Source of the DNA: an uncultured Paracoccaceae bacterium
Lineage (GTDB): Bacteria > Pseudomonadota > Alphaproteobacteria > Rhodobacterales > Rhodobacteraceae
Length of the DNA: 64,000 nt
Direction of reading: 5' to 3'
NCBI GenBank assembly: GCA_947501355.1
Contig: CANMVA010000002.1
Coordinates: 248,001 to 312,000 of the forward strand
A program made the position numbers and the translations under genes. Numbering within the stretch: the stretch's first letter is position 1; each line of letters opens with the position of its first letter. Under the pieces are notes generated by a model, which searched no databases, was not told the origin of the DNA, and worked only from the letters and a program-made list of their open reading frames with translations. This document shows, in pieces, positions 31,059 to 40,753 of the stretch.

Positions 31059-32276
31059 ATGACCTCCCTGCCCGCCCCGCGCTATCTGGACCGGTTCAGC
31101 CCGCCCCATATCACCACGCTGGTGCTCAGCACCGCCGTGGGGTCCGTCACGATCAATATCTTCCTGCCGTCGATGCCCGAAATGGCGACTTTCTTTGGCA
31201 AGCCTTATGCGGTGATCCAGTTGACGCTGACGGTTTACTTGGCGCTGACCGGGGTTGCGATCCTCGTGCTGGGGCCGCTATCGGATCTCTATGGCCGTCG
31301 CCCGGTCATGCTGTGGAGCTTTGCGCTCTTCATCCTCGCCTCTATCGGGGCGGCGTTCGCGCAGAGCTTTGCGGTGTTCATGGTGTTTAGGGCGTTGCAA
31401 GCGGCTGTGGTGTCGAGCTTCGTGATTGGCCGCGCGGTGGTGCGCGATCAGGTGGCGCGCGAGAAAGCGGCCAGCCTGCTGGGCTATGTCACGATGGGCC
31501 AAGCGCTGGCGCCGATGATTGCACCCGCCATCGGCGGCGCGTTGGGCGATGCGTTCGGCTGGCAGGCCAGTTTTCACGCGTTGACGGTGTTCGGGGTGAT
31601 CGCGCTGGCGTTGATCTATTTCGATCAGGGCGAGACCTTTCAAGGCAGCGGCGCGGGGTTGCGCGCGCAGATGCGCAATTACCCCGATCTGTTCCGCTCG
31701 CGCCGGTTCTGGGGATACACGCTGGTTTCGACCTTCGCGGCTGGCACCTTTTTCGCCTATCTGGGCGGTGCGCCTTATGTGGGCGTCAACGTCTATGGGC
31801 TCAGCGCCGGAGCCGTTGGGCTTTACATGGCGTTCACGCCCACCGGCTATGTGATCGGGAATTTCATTTCGGGCCGGTTTGCAACGCGGATCGGGATGTT
31901 CCGCATGTTGCTTTTGGGGGCGGCGATCACGCTGAGTTTCATGTCTATGACACTGGTCACCTGGGGATTAGGCATCACCCATCCGTTGGGGTTCTTCTTT
32001 TTCACCTTCTCCATCGGGCTGGGCAACGGGATTATCCTGCCCTCGGCCAGTGCGGGTCTGCTGGATGTGCGGCCCGATCTGGCGGGCTCGGCGTCGGGGT
32101 TGTCGGGCTCTATTGTGACATTTGGGGGCGCGGCTTTGTCGACGCTGTCGGGGCTGTTGCTGACGGCCTATTCCGGTGTGCTGCCGCTGATCTTATGTGT
32201 GCTGGGAGCATCGCTGCTGTGCCTGAGTTGCGCGCTTTACACGATTTCAGTCGAGAAACAGCAGCGCGCCCTCTAG
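31059..32276 (+). CDS. Bcr/CflA-family MFS drug exporter
   Basis: 405 residues with twelve predicted membrane helices. Early motifs [14 protein letters not shown] and [15 protein letters not shown] (MFS motif A) match the Bcr/CflA drug-resistance subfamily. The family exports bicyclomycin, sulfonamides, chloramphenicol or amino acids such as cysteine; the substrate here cannot be told. Divergent from ridA (81 bases apart) and convergent with the methyltransferase gene, overlapping its stop by four bases. Confidence 0.9.
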   Translation: MTSLPAPRYLDRFSPPHITTLVLSTAVGSVTINIFLPSMPEMATFFGKPYAVIQLTLTVYLALTGVAILVLGPLSDLYGRRPVMLWSFALFILASIGAAFAQSFAVFMVFRALQAAVVSSFVIGRAVVRDQVAREKAASLLGYVTMGQALAPMIAPAIGGALGDAFGWQASFHALTVFGVIALALIYFDQGETFQGSGAGLRAQMRNYPDLFRSRRFWGYTLVSTFAAGTFFAYLGGAPYVGVNVYGLSAGAVGLYMAFTPTGYVIGNFISGRFATRIGMFRMLLLGAAITLSFMSMTLVTWGLGITHPLGFFFFTFSIGLGNGIILPSASAGLLDVRPDLAGSASGLSGSIVTFGGAALSTLSGLLLTAYSGVLPLILCVLGASLLCLSCALYTISVEKQQRAL

Positions 32277-33025
32277 GCGCGGTAGGCGGGTTTCGGGGCC
32301 GGACGGATCAGACCGTCCAGCGCACCGAGCGGTTTTTTGACTGCATCCTTGAGACCCGATGTCTGCTTGGGGTGGCCTTGCTTGACCACCTCAACCATCA
32401 GCACGCCGCCCGCCATCAATGGCCCCCGTCGGCCGACGCGTTCGAACAGACCGGCTGTCTTGCGCCAGAACTTGCGGTGCGAGGGGGGCTGATAAAGGGC
32501 GGAGATATGGCGCTCTGGCACGAAGCCGTGGCGTTTGAGTTGTGCCTCAAACTGGCCCAGCGAATAGGGGCGGCCATAGCCGAAGGGCGTGCGGTCGTTG
32601 CGCGCCCAGAGGCCCGCGCGGTTCGGCACAACGAACAGGGCCTTACCGCCCGGACCAAGCACGCGGGCGGCCTCGTCCAGCAGTGAGGACGGGTTCTCGG
32701 ACGTTTCCAGTCCGTGCATCACGACCAGCTTGTCGACAAAGCCGGTCGGCAGCGGCCACCACATTTCTTCCGACAGGACCGATACGTTGGGCATCCCCGC
32801 AGGCCAGGGCATCACACCCTGGGGCGCTGGCATCAACGCGATGACCCGGCGCGCATCGGCCAGATAGGGACGTAGCAGCGGCGCGGCAAAGCCGAAGCCG
32901 GCGACGGTCTGACCCTTGGCCTCTGGCCACATCTCGACCAGCCGGTCGCGGATCACCTTTTGCGCCGCCCGACCCAGCGGCGAGCGATAATAGAAGTTGC
33001 GCAAGTCGAGCACGTCGAGATGCAT
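32273..33025 (-). CDS. Class I SAM-dependent methyltransferase next to gloB
   Basis: About 250 residues starting [18 protein letters not shown]. The conserved core is a methyltransferase-11-like domain: [15 protein letters not shown] in place of the usual glycine-rich loop, [36 protein letters not shown] later. The glycine loop is atypical (GFGFAAP), but the post-I and post-III motifs look complete. The substrate is unknown. It is regularly found divergent from gloB in Rhodobacterales, from memory, and the two starts are 75 bases apart here. Confidence 0.82.
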   Translation of the reverse strand: MHLDVLDLRNFYYRSPLGRAAQKVIRDRLVEMWPEAKGQTVAGFGFAAPLLRPYLADARRVIALMPAPQGVMPWPAGMPNVSVLSEEMWWPLPTGFVDKLVVMHGLETSENPSSLLDEAARVLGPGGKALFVVPNRAGLWARNDRTPFGYGRPYSLGQFEAQLKRHGFVPERHISALYQPPSHRKFWRKTAGLFERVGRRGPLMAGGVLMVEVVKQGHPKQTSGLKDAVKKPLGALDGLIRPAPKPAYRA

Positions 33026-33099
33026 TGCGCGGAGCTCCTTTTCACGCCAGTTTCGCAGCCTAACTTGACCCGACCATAACAAGAGCCAGATCAATTACT

Positions 33100-33867
33100 A
33101 TGGGTATTGAAATCCTCACCATCCCTTGTCTGCAAGACAATTTCTGCTTTCTCATCCATAATGACGAAAGTGGCGAGACCGCGTTGATCGACGCAAGTGA
33201 GGCAGCCCCTATTCAAGCGATGCTGGATGCCAAGGGCTGGGTGCTGACGGATGTGCTGCTGACCCACCACCATTGGGACCATATCGACGAGCTTCCCGCT
33301 TTGCGAAAGCGCTATGCGCCGCGGGTGATCGGGGCGGCAGCGGATGCCCATCGTCTTCCTGCGCTGGATCTGGCGGTGGCAGATGGGGATGTCTTCACGA
33401 CCTGCGGGCAGGAGACGCAGGTCATGGATGTGTCCGGCCATACGATTGGCCATGTCGCCTATTACATGCCCGGTATTAAAGCCGCCTTCACCGCAGACAG
33501 CCTGATGGCGCTGGGATGCGGGCGGTTGACCGAAGGCACGCCTGAGATGATGTGGCCCAGCCTATTGAAGCTGCGCGCGCTGCCCGACGACACGGCGATT
33601 TACAGCGCGCATGAATATAGTGCAGGGAATGCCGCTTTCGCGATCACCCTTGAACCTGAGAACGCGGCCCTTATCTCTCGGATAGACGCCGATGCGGCCA
33701 ATCGCGCCGCTGACAAACCCACCGTTCCCAACCCCCTGTCGCTGGAAAAAGCGACCAATCCGTTCATCCGAGCGGATGATCCCGCCTTTCGTGCCGCGGT
33801 TGGCATGGAAGATCACTCACCTCTGGAGGTCTTTACCGCGATCCGCGCGCGCAAGGATCGGTTTTAG
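33100..33867 (+). CDS. gloB: GloB, hydroxyacylglutathione hydrolase (glyoxalase II)
   Basis: 255 residues. Cleaves S-lactoylglutathione to lactate and glutathione, the second step of methylglyoxal detoxification. The metallo-beta-lactamase motif THHHWDHID is at 55-63; further metal ligands lie in VSGHTIGH and AHEYSAGN. The C-terminal glyoxalase II domain ends DHSPLEVFTAIRARKDRF. Divergent from the methyltransferase gene. Confidence 0.95.
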   Translation: MGIEILTIPCLQDNFCFLIHNDESGETALIDASEAAPIQAMLDAKGWVLTDVLLTHHHWDHIDELPALRKRYAPRVIGAAADAHRLPALDLAVADGDVFTTCGQETQVMDVSGHTIGHVAYYMPGIKAAFTADSLMALGCGRLTEGTPEMMWPSLLKLRALPDDTAIYSAHEYSAGNAAFAITLEPENAALISRIDADAANRAADKPTVPNPLSLEKATNPFIRADDPAFRAAVGMEDHSPLEVFTAIRARKDRF

Positions 33868-33887
33868 GTCAGCAAACCGGACCTAAA
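33863..33887 (+). terminator. Hairpin over the gloB stop codon
   Basis: Stem TTTAGGTC / GACCTAAA with a 9-base loop, overlapping the TAG stop. No strong T-run follows (TGACTATATTT), so termination is plausible but not certain. Confidence 0.5.
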
Positions 33888-34051
33888 TGACTATATTTCC
33901 AGCGATTGCCTGTCATTCACGCAAAATGTGACAGTATAGTGAGAAAAAACGCTTGAAGGTTCGGAATAAAAACCGAACTTTAATACCTAAGAGGCCACGG
34001 TTACGGCGGGGCTCGATCCCCACCACGACCCCGATCAGAGGAGCACAGCAC

Positions 34052-36376
34052 GTGCCTTCATTCTCGAATACCCTTGAGCAAGCCATTCATTCGGCCCTGG
34101 CGCTGGCAAACAGCCGTCGCCATGAGTTGGCAACTTTGGAACATCTTCTGCTGGCGCTGGTCGATGAACCGGATGCAGCAAAGGTCATGCAGGCCTGTAG
34201 CGTCGATCTGGAAGCGCTGAAAAAGACGCTCGAAGATTTCATCGACGACGATCTGTCGACGCTGGTCACGGATGTTGATGGGTCCGAGGCGGTCCCGACC
34301 GCCGCCTTCCAGCGCGTGATCCAGCGCGCGGCGATCCATGTTCAAAGCTCGGGCCGCACCGAAGTCACCGGGGCCAATGTGTTGGTCGCCATCTTTGCAG
34401 AGCGGGAGTCGAACGCGGCTTACTTCCTGCAAGAACAGGACATGACTCGCTATGACGCGGTGAACTTCATCGCCCATGGTGTGGCAAAGGACCCGTCCTT
34501 TGGCGAGCCGCGCCCGGTCTCAGGCGCGTCCGAGCTTGAGGAAGAGACCGTGTCCGGCGTGACCGAGGGTGAGCAGAAGGAATCTGCGCTGGCCAAATAT
34601 TGCGTCGATCTGAACGAGAAATCCCGCAAGGGCGATGTTGACCCGCTGATCGGACGCGACAGCGAGGTGGAGCGGTGCGTGCAGGTGCTGTGTCGTCGCC
34701 GCAAGAATAACCCGCTGCTGGTGGGTGATCCGGGCGTCGGCAAAACGGCGATTGCCGAAGGTCTGGCGCGCAAGATCGTGCAGGGTGAGACCCCAGCAGT
34801 TCTGTCGAATGCCACGATTTACTCGCTCGATATGGGCGCGCTGCTGGCCGGCACGCGCTATCGCGGGGATTTCGAGGAACGCTTGAAAGCGGTTGTGACC
34901 GAGTTGGAAGATCACCCCGATGCGGTCCTCTTCATTGACGAAATTCATACGGTCATCGGGGCCGGTGCGACGTCTGGCGGCGCGATGGATGCGTCCAACC
35001 TGCTGAAGCCTGCACTGCAAGGCGGCAAGCTGCGCTGCATGGGCTCGACCACCTACAAGGAGTTCCGTCAGCATTTCGAGAAGGATCGCGCGTTGAGCCG
35101 CCGGTTCCAGAAAATCGACGTGGCGGAGCCGTCTGTCGATGATGCGGTGAAGATCCTCAAGGGCCTGAAGCCATATTTCGAGGATCACCACGCGATCAAA
35201 TACACCTCTGATGCGATCAAGACGGCTGTTGAGCTGTCGGCCCGCTACATCAATGACCGCAAGCTGCCCGACAAGGCAATTGACGTGATTGACGAGGCGG
35301 GGGCCGCCCAGCATCTGGTGGCCGAAAGTAAGCGCCGCAAGACAATCGGCGCGAAAGAGATCGAGGCCGTGGTAGCCAAGATCGCGCGTATCCCGCCGAA
35401 GAATGTCAGCAAGGACGATGCCGAGGTGCTGAAAGATCTGGAAACCAGCCTCAAGCGCGTGGTGTTCGGTCAGGATGCGGCAATCGATGCGCTGTCTTCC
35501 GCGATCAAGCTGGCCCGTGCCGGTCTGCGGGAGCCTGAAAAGCCCATCGGCAACTACCTCTTCGCCGGTCCGACCGGTGTTGGTAAGACCGAGGTGGCCA
35601 AGCAACTTGCAGACACGCTGGGCGTGGAACTGCTGCGCTTCGACATGTCGGAATATATGGAGAAACACGCGGTTTCCCGTCTGATCGGTGCCCCTCCGGG
35701 CTATGTGGGCTTCGATCAGGGCGGTATGCTGACCGATGGTGTCGACCAGCACCCGCATTGTGTGCTCCTGCTGGACGAGATCGAGAAAGCGCACCCGGAT
35801 GTCTACAACATCCTGCTGCAGGTCATGGACCACGGCACGCTGACCGATCACAACGGGCGCACAGTGGACTTCCGCAATGTGATCCTGATCATGACGTCGA
35901 ATGCCGGTGCATCTGAGCAAGCGAAAGCCGCCATTGGCTTTGGTCGCGATCGGCGCGAAGGCGAAGACACGGCAGCGATTGAGCGCACATTCACGCCGGA
36001 ATTCCGCAACCGTCTGGATGCGGTGATTTCCTTCGGCGCACTGCCGAAAGACGTGATCCTGCAAGTGGTCGAGAAGTTCGTGCTGCAACTTGAAGCGCAA
36101 CTGATGGACCGCAACGTGACATTCGAGCTGACGAAAGCCGCCACCGAATGGCTGGCCGACAAAGGCTACGACGACAAGATGGGTGCGCGCCCGCTGGGCC
36201 GCGTCATTCAGGAGTATATCAAGAAACCGCTGGCGGAAGAATTGCTGTTCGGCAAGCTCGCCAAGGGTGGTGTGGTCAAGGTCGGCGTCAAAGACGGCAA
36301 GATTGACCTGCGGCTTGAAGCCCCTGAGAAAGCCCAGATTTCAGGCGATAAGCCGCCACTTCTTACGGCGGAATGA
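34052..36376 (+). CDS. clpA: ClpA, ATP-dependent Clp protease ATPase subunit
   Basis: 774 residues. An AAA+ unfoldase that feeds proteins to ClpP. The Clp-N repeat domain (1-145) is followed by AAA-1 with [13 protein letters not shown], Walker [15 protein letters not shown], and AAA-2 with [26 protein letters not shown]. ClpA rather than ClpB, because there is no long middle coiled coil. The start is GTG 34052 ([15 protein letters not shown]) with AGAGGAG nine bases upstream. No clpS is adjacent. The 3' end overlaps the next gene by four bases. Confidence 0.94.
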   Translation: MPSFSNTLEQAIHSALALANSRRHELATLEHLLLALVDEPDAAKVMQACSVDLEALKKTLEDFIDDDLSTLVTDVDGSEAVPTAAFQRVIQRAAIHVQSSGRTEVTGANVLVAIFAERESNAAYFLQEQDMTRYDAVNFIAHGVAKDPSFGEPRPVSGASELEEETVSGVTEGEQKESALAKYCVDLNEKSRKGDVDPLIGRDSEVERCVQVLCRRRKNNPLLVGDPGVGKTAIAEGLARKIVQGETPAVLSNATIYSLDMGALLAGTRYRGDFEERLKAVVTELEDHPDAVLFIDEIHTVIGAGATSGGAMDASNLLKPALQGGKLRCMGSTTYKEFRQHFEKDRALSRRFQKIDVAEPSVDDAVKILKGLKPYFEDHHAIKYTSDAIKTAVELSARYINDRKLPDKAIDVIDEAGAAQHLVAESKRRKTIGAKEIEAVVAKIARIPPKNVSKDDAEVLKDLETSLKRVVFGQDAAIDALSSAIKLARAGLREPEKPIGNYLFAGPTGVGKTEVAKQLADTLGVELLRFDMSEYMEKHAVSRLIGAPPGYVGFDQGGMLTDGVDQHPHCVLLLDEIEKAHPDVYNILLQVMDHGTLTDHNGRTVDFRNVILIMTSNAGASEQAKAAIGFGRDRREGEDTAAIERTFTPEFRNRLDAVISFGALPKDVILQVVEKFVLQLEAQLMDRNVTFELTKAATEWLADKGYDDKMGARPLGRVIQEYIKKPLAEELLFGKLAKGGVVKVGVKDGKIDLRLEAPEKAQISGDKPPLLTAE

Positions 36377-37332
36377 TCAAACGCGCGATTGCGCTGATAT
36401 CGCTCGCAGCCCCCGCGGTTGCGAGCGATTTTTCGTTGCAGTTGCCGATTGACTGCACACTGGGCGACACCTGCTATATTCAGCAATTCGTGGACCACGA
36501 TCCGAATGCCTCAGCCTCGGATTTCGCATGCGGGCCGCTGACCTATGACACCCATAAAGGCACCGATTTCGCGCTGGATGATCTGGCCATGATGGAGGCA
36601 GGCGTCGATGTGCTGGCCGCAGCGCAGGGGCGCGTGGTTGCGACGCGCGACGGGATGGAAGACATGCTTTATACAGGCGACAGTGCTGCGCAAATCGAGG
36701 GGCGCGAATGCGGCAATGGTCTGGTGATTGACCATGGAAGCGGCTGGCGCACGCAATATTGCCACCTCAAACAGGGTTCTGTGATCGTTGAAAAGGGCCA
36801 GCGGGTGGAAGCCGGGGCTGTGCTGGGCAAGGTCGGGCTGTCGGGACGCACGCAGTTCCCGCATCTACATCTGACCCTGCGCAAAAATGATCAGGTCGTG
36901 GATCCGTTTGCCCCGGAAGGTCGCCGCATATGCGGGCTGCCGGAAAAGACGCTTTGGGCCGAAACGCCGGTGTTCCAGAACGGAGGCATCATCCGCGCGG
37001 GCTTCGCAGATGCGCCCCCGGCCTATGAGGACATCAAGGCGGGTCAGCCGAGCCTGACGGCCTTCACACCGCAATCCAAAGTCCTTGCGGTTTGGGTGCA
37101 TTCCTTTGGGGCGCAGGCGGGCGACAGTTACCGGATGGAGGTTGTCGGGCCCAATGGCACCGTTCTGCAGGAAGAGGCCGCGCAGACCCGGACCCAGGCG
37201 CAGAGCTTTCGGTTTGTCGGCAAACGCACGCCGCCGAGTGGCTGGGCAAGCGGGGTTTACACCGCGACGCTCAGCCTGATCCGGGATGGGGTGGCGATTG
37301 ACACCGCCGAGATCACTGCGACGGTTGAGTAG
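36373..37332 (+). CDS. M23 family peptidoglycan endopeptidase, secreted
   Basis: 319 residues. A signal peptide ([18 protein letters not shown]) precedes a LytM/M23 domain with the zinc ligands of active members: H61-KGT-D65, H131 (YCHLKQG) and H164-L-H166 (FPHLHLTLR). It should cut peptide cross-links in the periplasm. A C-terminal beta-rich domain (about 210-319) of unknown role follows. The start overlaps the clpA stop (ATGA), and the gene converges with the MotB/OmpA-like gene, stop codons abutting. Its placement beside a peptidoglycan-binding motor is notable. Confidence 0.9.
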   Translation: MIKRAIALISLAAPAVASDFSLQLPIDCTLGDTCYIQQFVDHDPNASASDFACGPLTYDTHKGTDFALDDLAMMEAGVDVLAAAQGRVVATRDGMEDMLYTGDSAAQIEGRECGNGLVIDHGSGWRTQYCHLKQGSVIVEKGQRVEAGAVLGKVGLSGRTQFPHLHLTLRKNDQVVDPFAPEGRRICGLPEKTLWAETPVFQNGGIIRAGFADAPPAYEDIKAGQPSLTAFTPQSKVLAVWVHSFGAQAGDSYRMEVVGPNGTVLQEEAAQTRTQAQSFRFVGKRTPPSGWASGVYTATLSLIRDGVAIDTAEITATVE

Positions 37333-38934
37333 CTATTTTTCGGTCAGTTTCAGCTCAATCCGGCGGTTCTGAGCGCGGGCCTCGGCGGTGTCGCCGGGTG
37401 CCACAGGCTGGTATTGGCCGAAGCCGTTTGCCGCAAGCCGGTCGGGCGGCAGACCAAGGAAATTCACCATGTAAAGCACAACGGACAAGGCGCGGGCCTG
37501 GCTGAGTTCCCAATTGTCGGCGAACTCCCCAAAGCCGGACAGCGGCACGTTATCTGTGTGTCCATCCACGCGGATGACCCAATCAAGCTGGTCCGGAATA
37601 TCAGCGGCCACGTCGCGCAGGATGGCCGCGACTTTGGCGATCTCCCCCTGCCCTTCGCTGGACAGAGTGGCGCTTCCGGGGGCAAACAGCACCTCGGAGG
37701 AGAAAACGAACCGGTCGCCTTCGATGCGGACACCGTCCTGATTGCCCAGCAGATCGCGGAGCGCCCCAAAGAACTCGGACCTGTAACGTTCAAGGTTCTG
37801 GTTTTCGGCCTCAAGGCGGATGCGCTCGGCCTCTTCCAACTCCCGGCGGCGGCGTTCTTCGGCGGCAACCTGCGCCAGGGCCGTGTTGAGCTGCGTGCCC
37901 AGCGTATCAAGCTGAACCTGCGCGGCCTCGTCGCGGGCGCGGGCCTGGTCCAGCAAGCTTTGGAGCGATCCAAGCTGGCCGCGCAACGCAGCCACCTGTT
38001 CATTCAGCAAGGCCAACCGGCGCTGATCTTCAAGCGATTGAGCTTCTTTTTGCGACAGCTCAGCCTCTGCCAAGGCAAGCAGCGCGGCTTGTTCTTCGGC
38101 TTCTGTTAAACGGGTCTCTGACGTGGCGGCCAGTTCATCACGAGCGGCTCGGGCCGCGGCCAGAAGAGTCAGTGTTTCCTCGGCCGCGCGGCGCTGTTCT
38201 TCCAAGGCCAGCGTCATCGCCGTCAGCTCGGTCTGTGCGTTTTGCAGCCGCTCGCGCAGGGCTTCCGCCGCAGCGGCTTCGGCCAGACGGGCGGTTTCTT
38301 CATCCGAAAGCGCTTCGGCCGTGGCGGTGTTTTCAGCGCGCAGATCCGCGATCATCGCTTCCAGCGCTTCGCGTTGGGCAGCGGCGAGGCGGGCGGCTTC
38401 GGTCTGGGCATCAATCTCGGATCGGGCTTGAGCGATCGCGAGGTTCAATTGCTCTTGCTGGCTGAGCAATTCCGCCTCCGTGCCTTCCAGTTCGGTGACC
38501 CGGCCCAGTGCCTGGTCGCGCTCGGCCAAAAGCCCTGCGACTTGTGTCTCAAATCCCGTGATCCGGGTTTCGGCGTCGGCCAGCGCTGTATCCCGCTCGG
38601 CCAAGGTCCCTTGCAAGGCGGCGATGGTGGCGGCGCGGTCTGCAGATTCCGCGCGGGTGTCGGCCAGGGTGGCAGACAACGCGCCGAGGCGGGATTGCAG
38701 ATCGGCGGTGCGGTCGCGTTCAAGGCCCAGTTGATCGGCGAGTGAGGCGAGTTCGACCGACAGCGCGTCCAGCTCGCTTTCCTGTCCGGTGATCGTCTCG
38801 CGCAGGATGAATTGCACGACCATGAAAATGGTCAGCACGAACATCAGCACGAGCAAAAGCGCTGTCATCGCATCGACAAAACCAGGCCAGATGGAGGCCT
38901 GAAAACGCGCGCCGGTTCTGCGCGACAGGGCCAT
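37333..38934 (-). CDS. MotB/OmpA-like protein with long periplasmic coiled coil
   Basis: 533 residues. One membrane helix at about 18-43 carries Asp21 in WPGFVDAMTALLLVLMFVL, the position of the ion-binding aspartate of MotB-type stators. From about 48 to 395 it is heptad-rich, full of Ala, Glu, Leu, Arg and Gln, a long predicted coiled coil. The last 135 residues form an OmpA-like peptidoglycan-binding domain (VDGHTDNVPLSG, NWELSQARALSVV). It begins three bases after the ExbB/MotA-like gene. The pair looks like an ion-driven motor that grips the cell wall through a long stalk. No flagellar genes are nearby, and MotB itself lacks such a coil. Confidence 0.85.
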   Translation of the reverse strand: MALSRRTGARFQASIWPGFVDAMTALLLVLMFVLTIFMVVQFILRETITGQESELDALSVELASLADQLGLERDRTADLQSRLGALSATLADTRAESADRAATIAALQGTLAERDTALADAETRITGFETQVAGLLAERDQALGRVTELEGTEAELLSQQEQLNLAIAQARSEIDAQTEAARLAAAQREALEAMIADLRAENTATAEALSDEETARLAEAAAAEALRERLQNAQTELTAMTLALEEQRRAAEETLTLLAAARAARDELAATSETRLTEAEEQAALLALAEAELSQKEAQSLEDQRRLALLNEQVAALRGQLGSLQSLLDQARARDEAAQVQLDTLGTQLNTALAQVAAEERRRRELEEAERIRLEAENQNLERYRSEFFGALRDLLGNQDGVRIEGDRFVFSSEVLFAPGSATLSSEGQGEIAKVAAILRDVAADIPDQLDWVIRVDGHTDNVPLSGFGEFADNWELSQARALSVVLYMVNFLGLPPDRLAANGFGQYQPVAPGDTAEARAQNRRIELKLTEK

Positions 38935-38937
38935 GGT

Positions 38938-40095
38938 TTAGCCCCCGTCTTTCGGAGGTGGTGCCGCGAGCGCGCGGGTCAGCGATCCAAGATCGGCGCG
39001 CAATTCGCTGATGACATCCTGACGCCCGGCAGCCAGTTCTTCGGAGATTTTCAGCAATTGCACATCAATGGAGCGGAGCCGCATCCGGCTTTCCGCATCC
39101 AGCCCATCGCCATCCATACGGTCGATCAGACGTTCCTGCCCTTCGGCCACGCGGGCCAGCATTGCGTTGGGGCTGTCTTGCCCGGCCAATTGCTGGGTCA
39201 GCAGCGCCATCGCTTCGGTCATCCGGGTCAGCTTGTCATCGACTGCCGCCCGGCTGGCGTCGCTTTGCAGAAAGACCGTGCGGAGGCCGTCCATCTGCTC
39301 GGACATATGATCAAGGACACCGGCCATGAAGTTCTGCTCCGCCCCGCTTTCGCCTTCTGCGGCGGTGAACCCAACGCGGGTGATTGTCGACAGCCAATCC
39401 TCAAGCTCGCGGTAAAAGCGGTTCTGGCCGTGACCTGCGAAGAGCTCCAGCAGGCCAACGATCAGCGATCCGGCGAGGCCCAAAAGCGAGGAGGCAAAGG
39501 CGACGCCCATGCCCGAAAGCTGGCTTTCGAGCCCTCCCATCAGCCGGCCAAAGATTTCGACCCCGCCTTCGCCTTCTTCGGGGTTGAGCGACCGGATGGT
39601 GTCGACCATAGCTGGCACCGTCGTGGCAAGGCCGTAGAATGTGCCCAAAAGGCCGAGGAATATCAGAAGGTTGACGATATAGCGCGTGATCTCGCGCGCC
39701 TCGTCGATGCGGGTCGCAACGGATTCAAGAATCGACCGGGTGGAGGTCGCGTTGAGCTGGCTGCGTGCGCCTTTGGTGCGCAACATCGCCGCCAAGGTCG
39801 CCAAAAGCGCCGGCGGTTGCGGGATGTCAGATCCAAGACGTTGCGAGGCAAACCCCTCGATCCAGCGCACGGACGAGATCAGTTGCAGCACTTGCCAGAA
39901 ACAGGCCAGCACGCCCAGCGCGAAGACCAGCACGATAAAGCCGTTGAGATAGGGGTTGGCGTAGAACACCGGGCCAATGCGCGGCAGGGCGAGGTAGACG
40001 CCCACGCCCACTAGCGCCAAGGACACCAGCATCAGCATCACCTGACTGCGGGGTCTTGAAAAATACGGCTCGGCCTCGAGGTCGGTGAGGGCCAT
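38938..40095 (-). CDS. ExbB/MotA-like motor channel protein
   Basis: 385 residues. Four membrane helices at about 18-38, 48-72, 138-160 and 196-220. The last two carry the MotA/TolQ/ExbB signature (LIFLGLLGTFYGLATTVPAMV; GMGVAFASSLLGLAGSLIVG). A cytoplasmic tail of about 165 residues follows, partly helical (MEAMALLTQQLAG-like). The start is at MALTDLEAEPYF (ATG 40095); an in-frame ATG at 40158 is upstream of the natural ribosome-binding position. It is coupled to the MotB/OmpA-like gene. Four helices plus a long tail set it apart from TolQ in this same window. Confidence 0.85.
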   Translation of the reverse strand: MALTDLEAEPYFSRPRSQVMLMLVSLALVGVGVYLALPRIGPVFYANPYLNGFIVLVFALGVLACFWQVLQLISSVRWIEGFASQRLGSDIPQPPALLATLAAMLRTKGARSQLNATSTRSILESVATRIDEAREITRYIVNLLIFLGLLGTFYGLATTVPAMVDTIRSLNPEEGEGGVEIFGRLMGGLESQLSGMGVAFASSLLGLAGSLIVGLLELFAGHGQNRFYRELEDWLSTITRVGFTAAEGESGAEQNFMAGVLDHMSEQMDGLRTVFLQSDASRAAVDDKLTRMTEAMALLTQQLAGQDSPNAMLARVAEGQERLIDRMDGDGLDAESRMRLRSIDVQLLKISEELAAGRQDVISELRADLGSLTRALAAPPPKDGG

Positions 40096-40160
40096 CTGGT
40101 CCGCTCCTGACGCTTGTTTTCTTGGGCCAAACTTACGCCAGTCTGGGCAATTGTCCAAGG

Positions 40161-40691
40161 TTAATCCGTGCGCCCGTTCAGGTGTTTGGACAGCCAGTCG
40201 ATATCGGGGTCATGGATGCCAAGTTCGGCCAGATGATCGGCAGTATTATGCAGATACTCGGTGTTCGGCCCGCGCCCACCAACCGCGCGAGAGATAACTT
40301 CTGCCTGTTTGGAGAGCGGCAGCGCACCGGTGTATTGTTCGTGTTTCGGGTCAATCACATAGGTTACGGCGTTGATATCGCGACCGTCGACAAGGCGGAC
40401 ATTCACCCATTTTTCCAGATAGGCCGACGAGATCAGTTCGCGTTCGCGCAAGGCTTGCAGGGTTGCGTCCTCGTGCCCATCAGCTGCGCGAAAGGCGACG
40501 CCTTCGCAGGTGGCATTTCGGGCTTCATCCAGCGCCAGCACCAGCCCCGGATCGGCATGGGTGCCGCGGTGGTGCACAGACCACATGCAGAAGCTGCGGT
40601 GATAACCGTTGAGCGTGGCCAGCGCCTGCTCTCCCACTTCGAAACCGGGGTTCCAGATCAGCGATCCGTAGCCGAACACCCATAGCGTCAT
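40161..40691 (-). CDS. ChaC-type gamma-glutamylcyclotransferase
   Basis: 176 residues. The family cleaves glutathione to 5-oxoproline and Cys-Gly in the cytoplasm. The substrate loop VFGYGSLIWNPGF opens the protein, and REREL with SAYLEKWV marks the active-site region of ChaC enzymes. It ends 65 bases before the ExbB/MotA-like gene on the same strand, so may share its transcript, although nothing suggests a functional link. Confidence 0.92.
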   Translation of the reverse strand: MTLWVFGYGSLIWNPGFEVGEQALATLNGYHRSFCMWSVHHRGTHADPGLVLALDEARNATCEGVAFRAADGHEDATLQALRERELISSAYLEKWVNVRLVDGRDINAVTYVIDPKHEQYTGALPLSKQAEVISRAVGGRGPNTEYLHNTADHLAELGIHDPDIDWLSKHLNGRTD

Positions 40692-40753
40692 CTTGCTGGT
40701 CCTCCTGATATCTGCCCTATAAACGAGGGCAAGCTGATGTGAAAGGAGCCTCC

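Noticed and set aside
34520-36100. 526-codon open frame opposite clpA
   Set aside because: Antisense shadow of ClpA, which has both AAA+ modules intact.
37333-40095. Zorya-type anti-phage system
   Set aside because: Motor-like proteins are present, but there is no ZorC/ZorD/ZorE effector, helicase or nuclease beside them; the neighbours are housekeeping genes.
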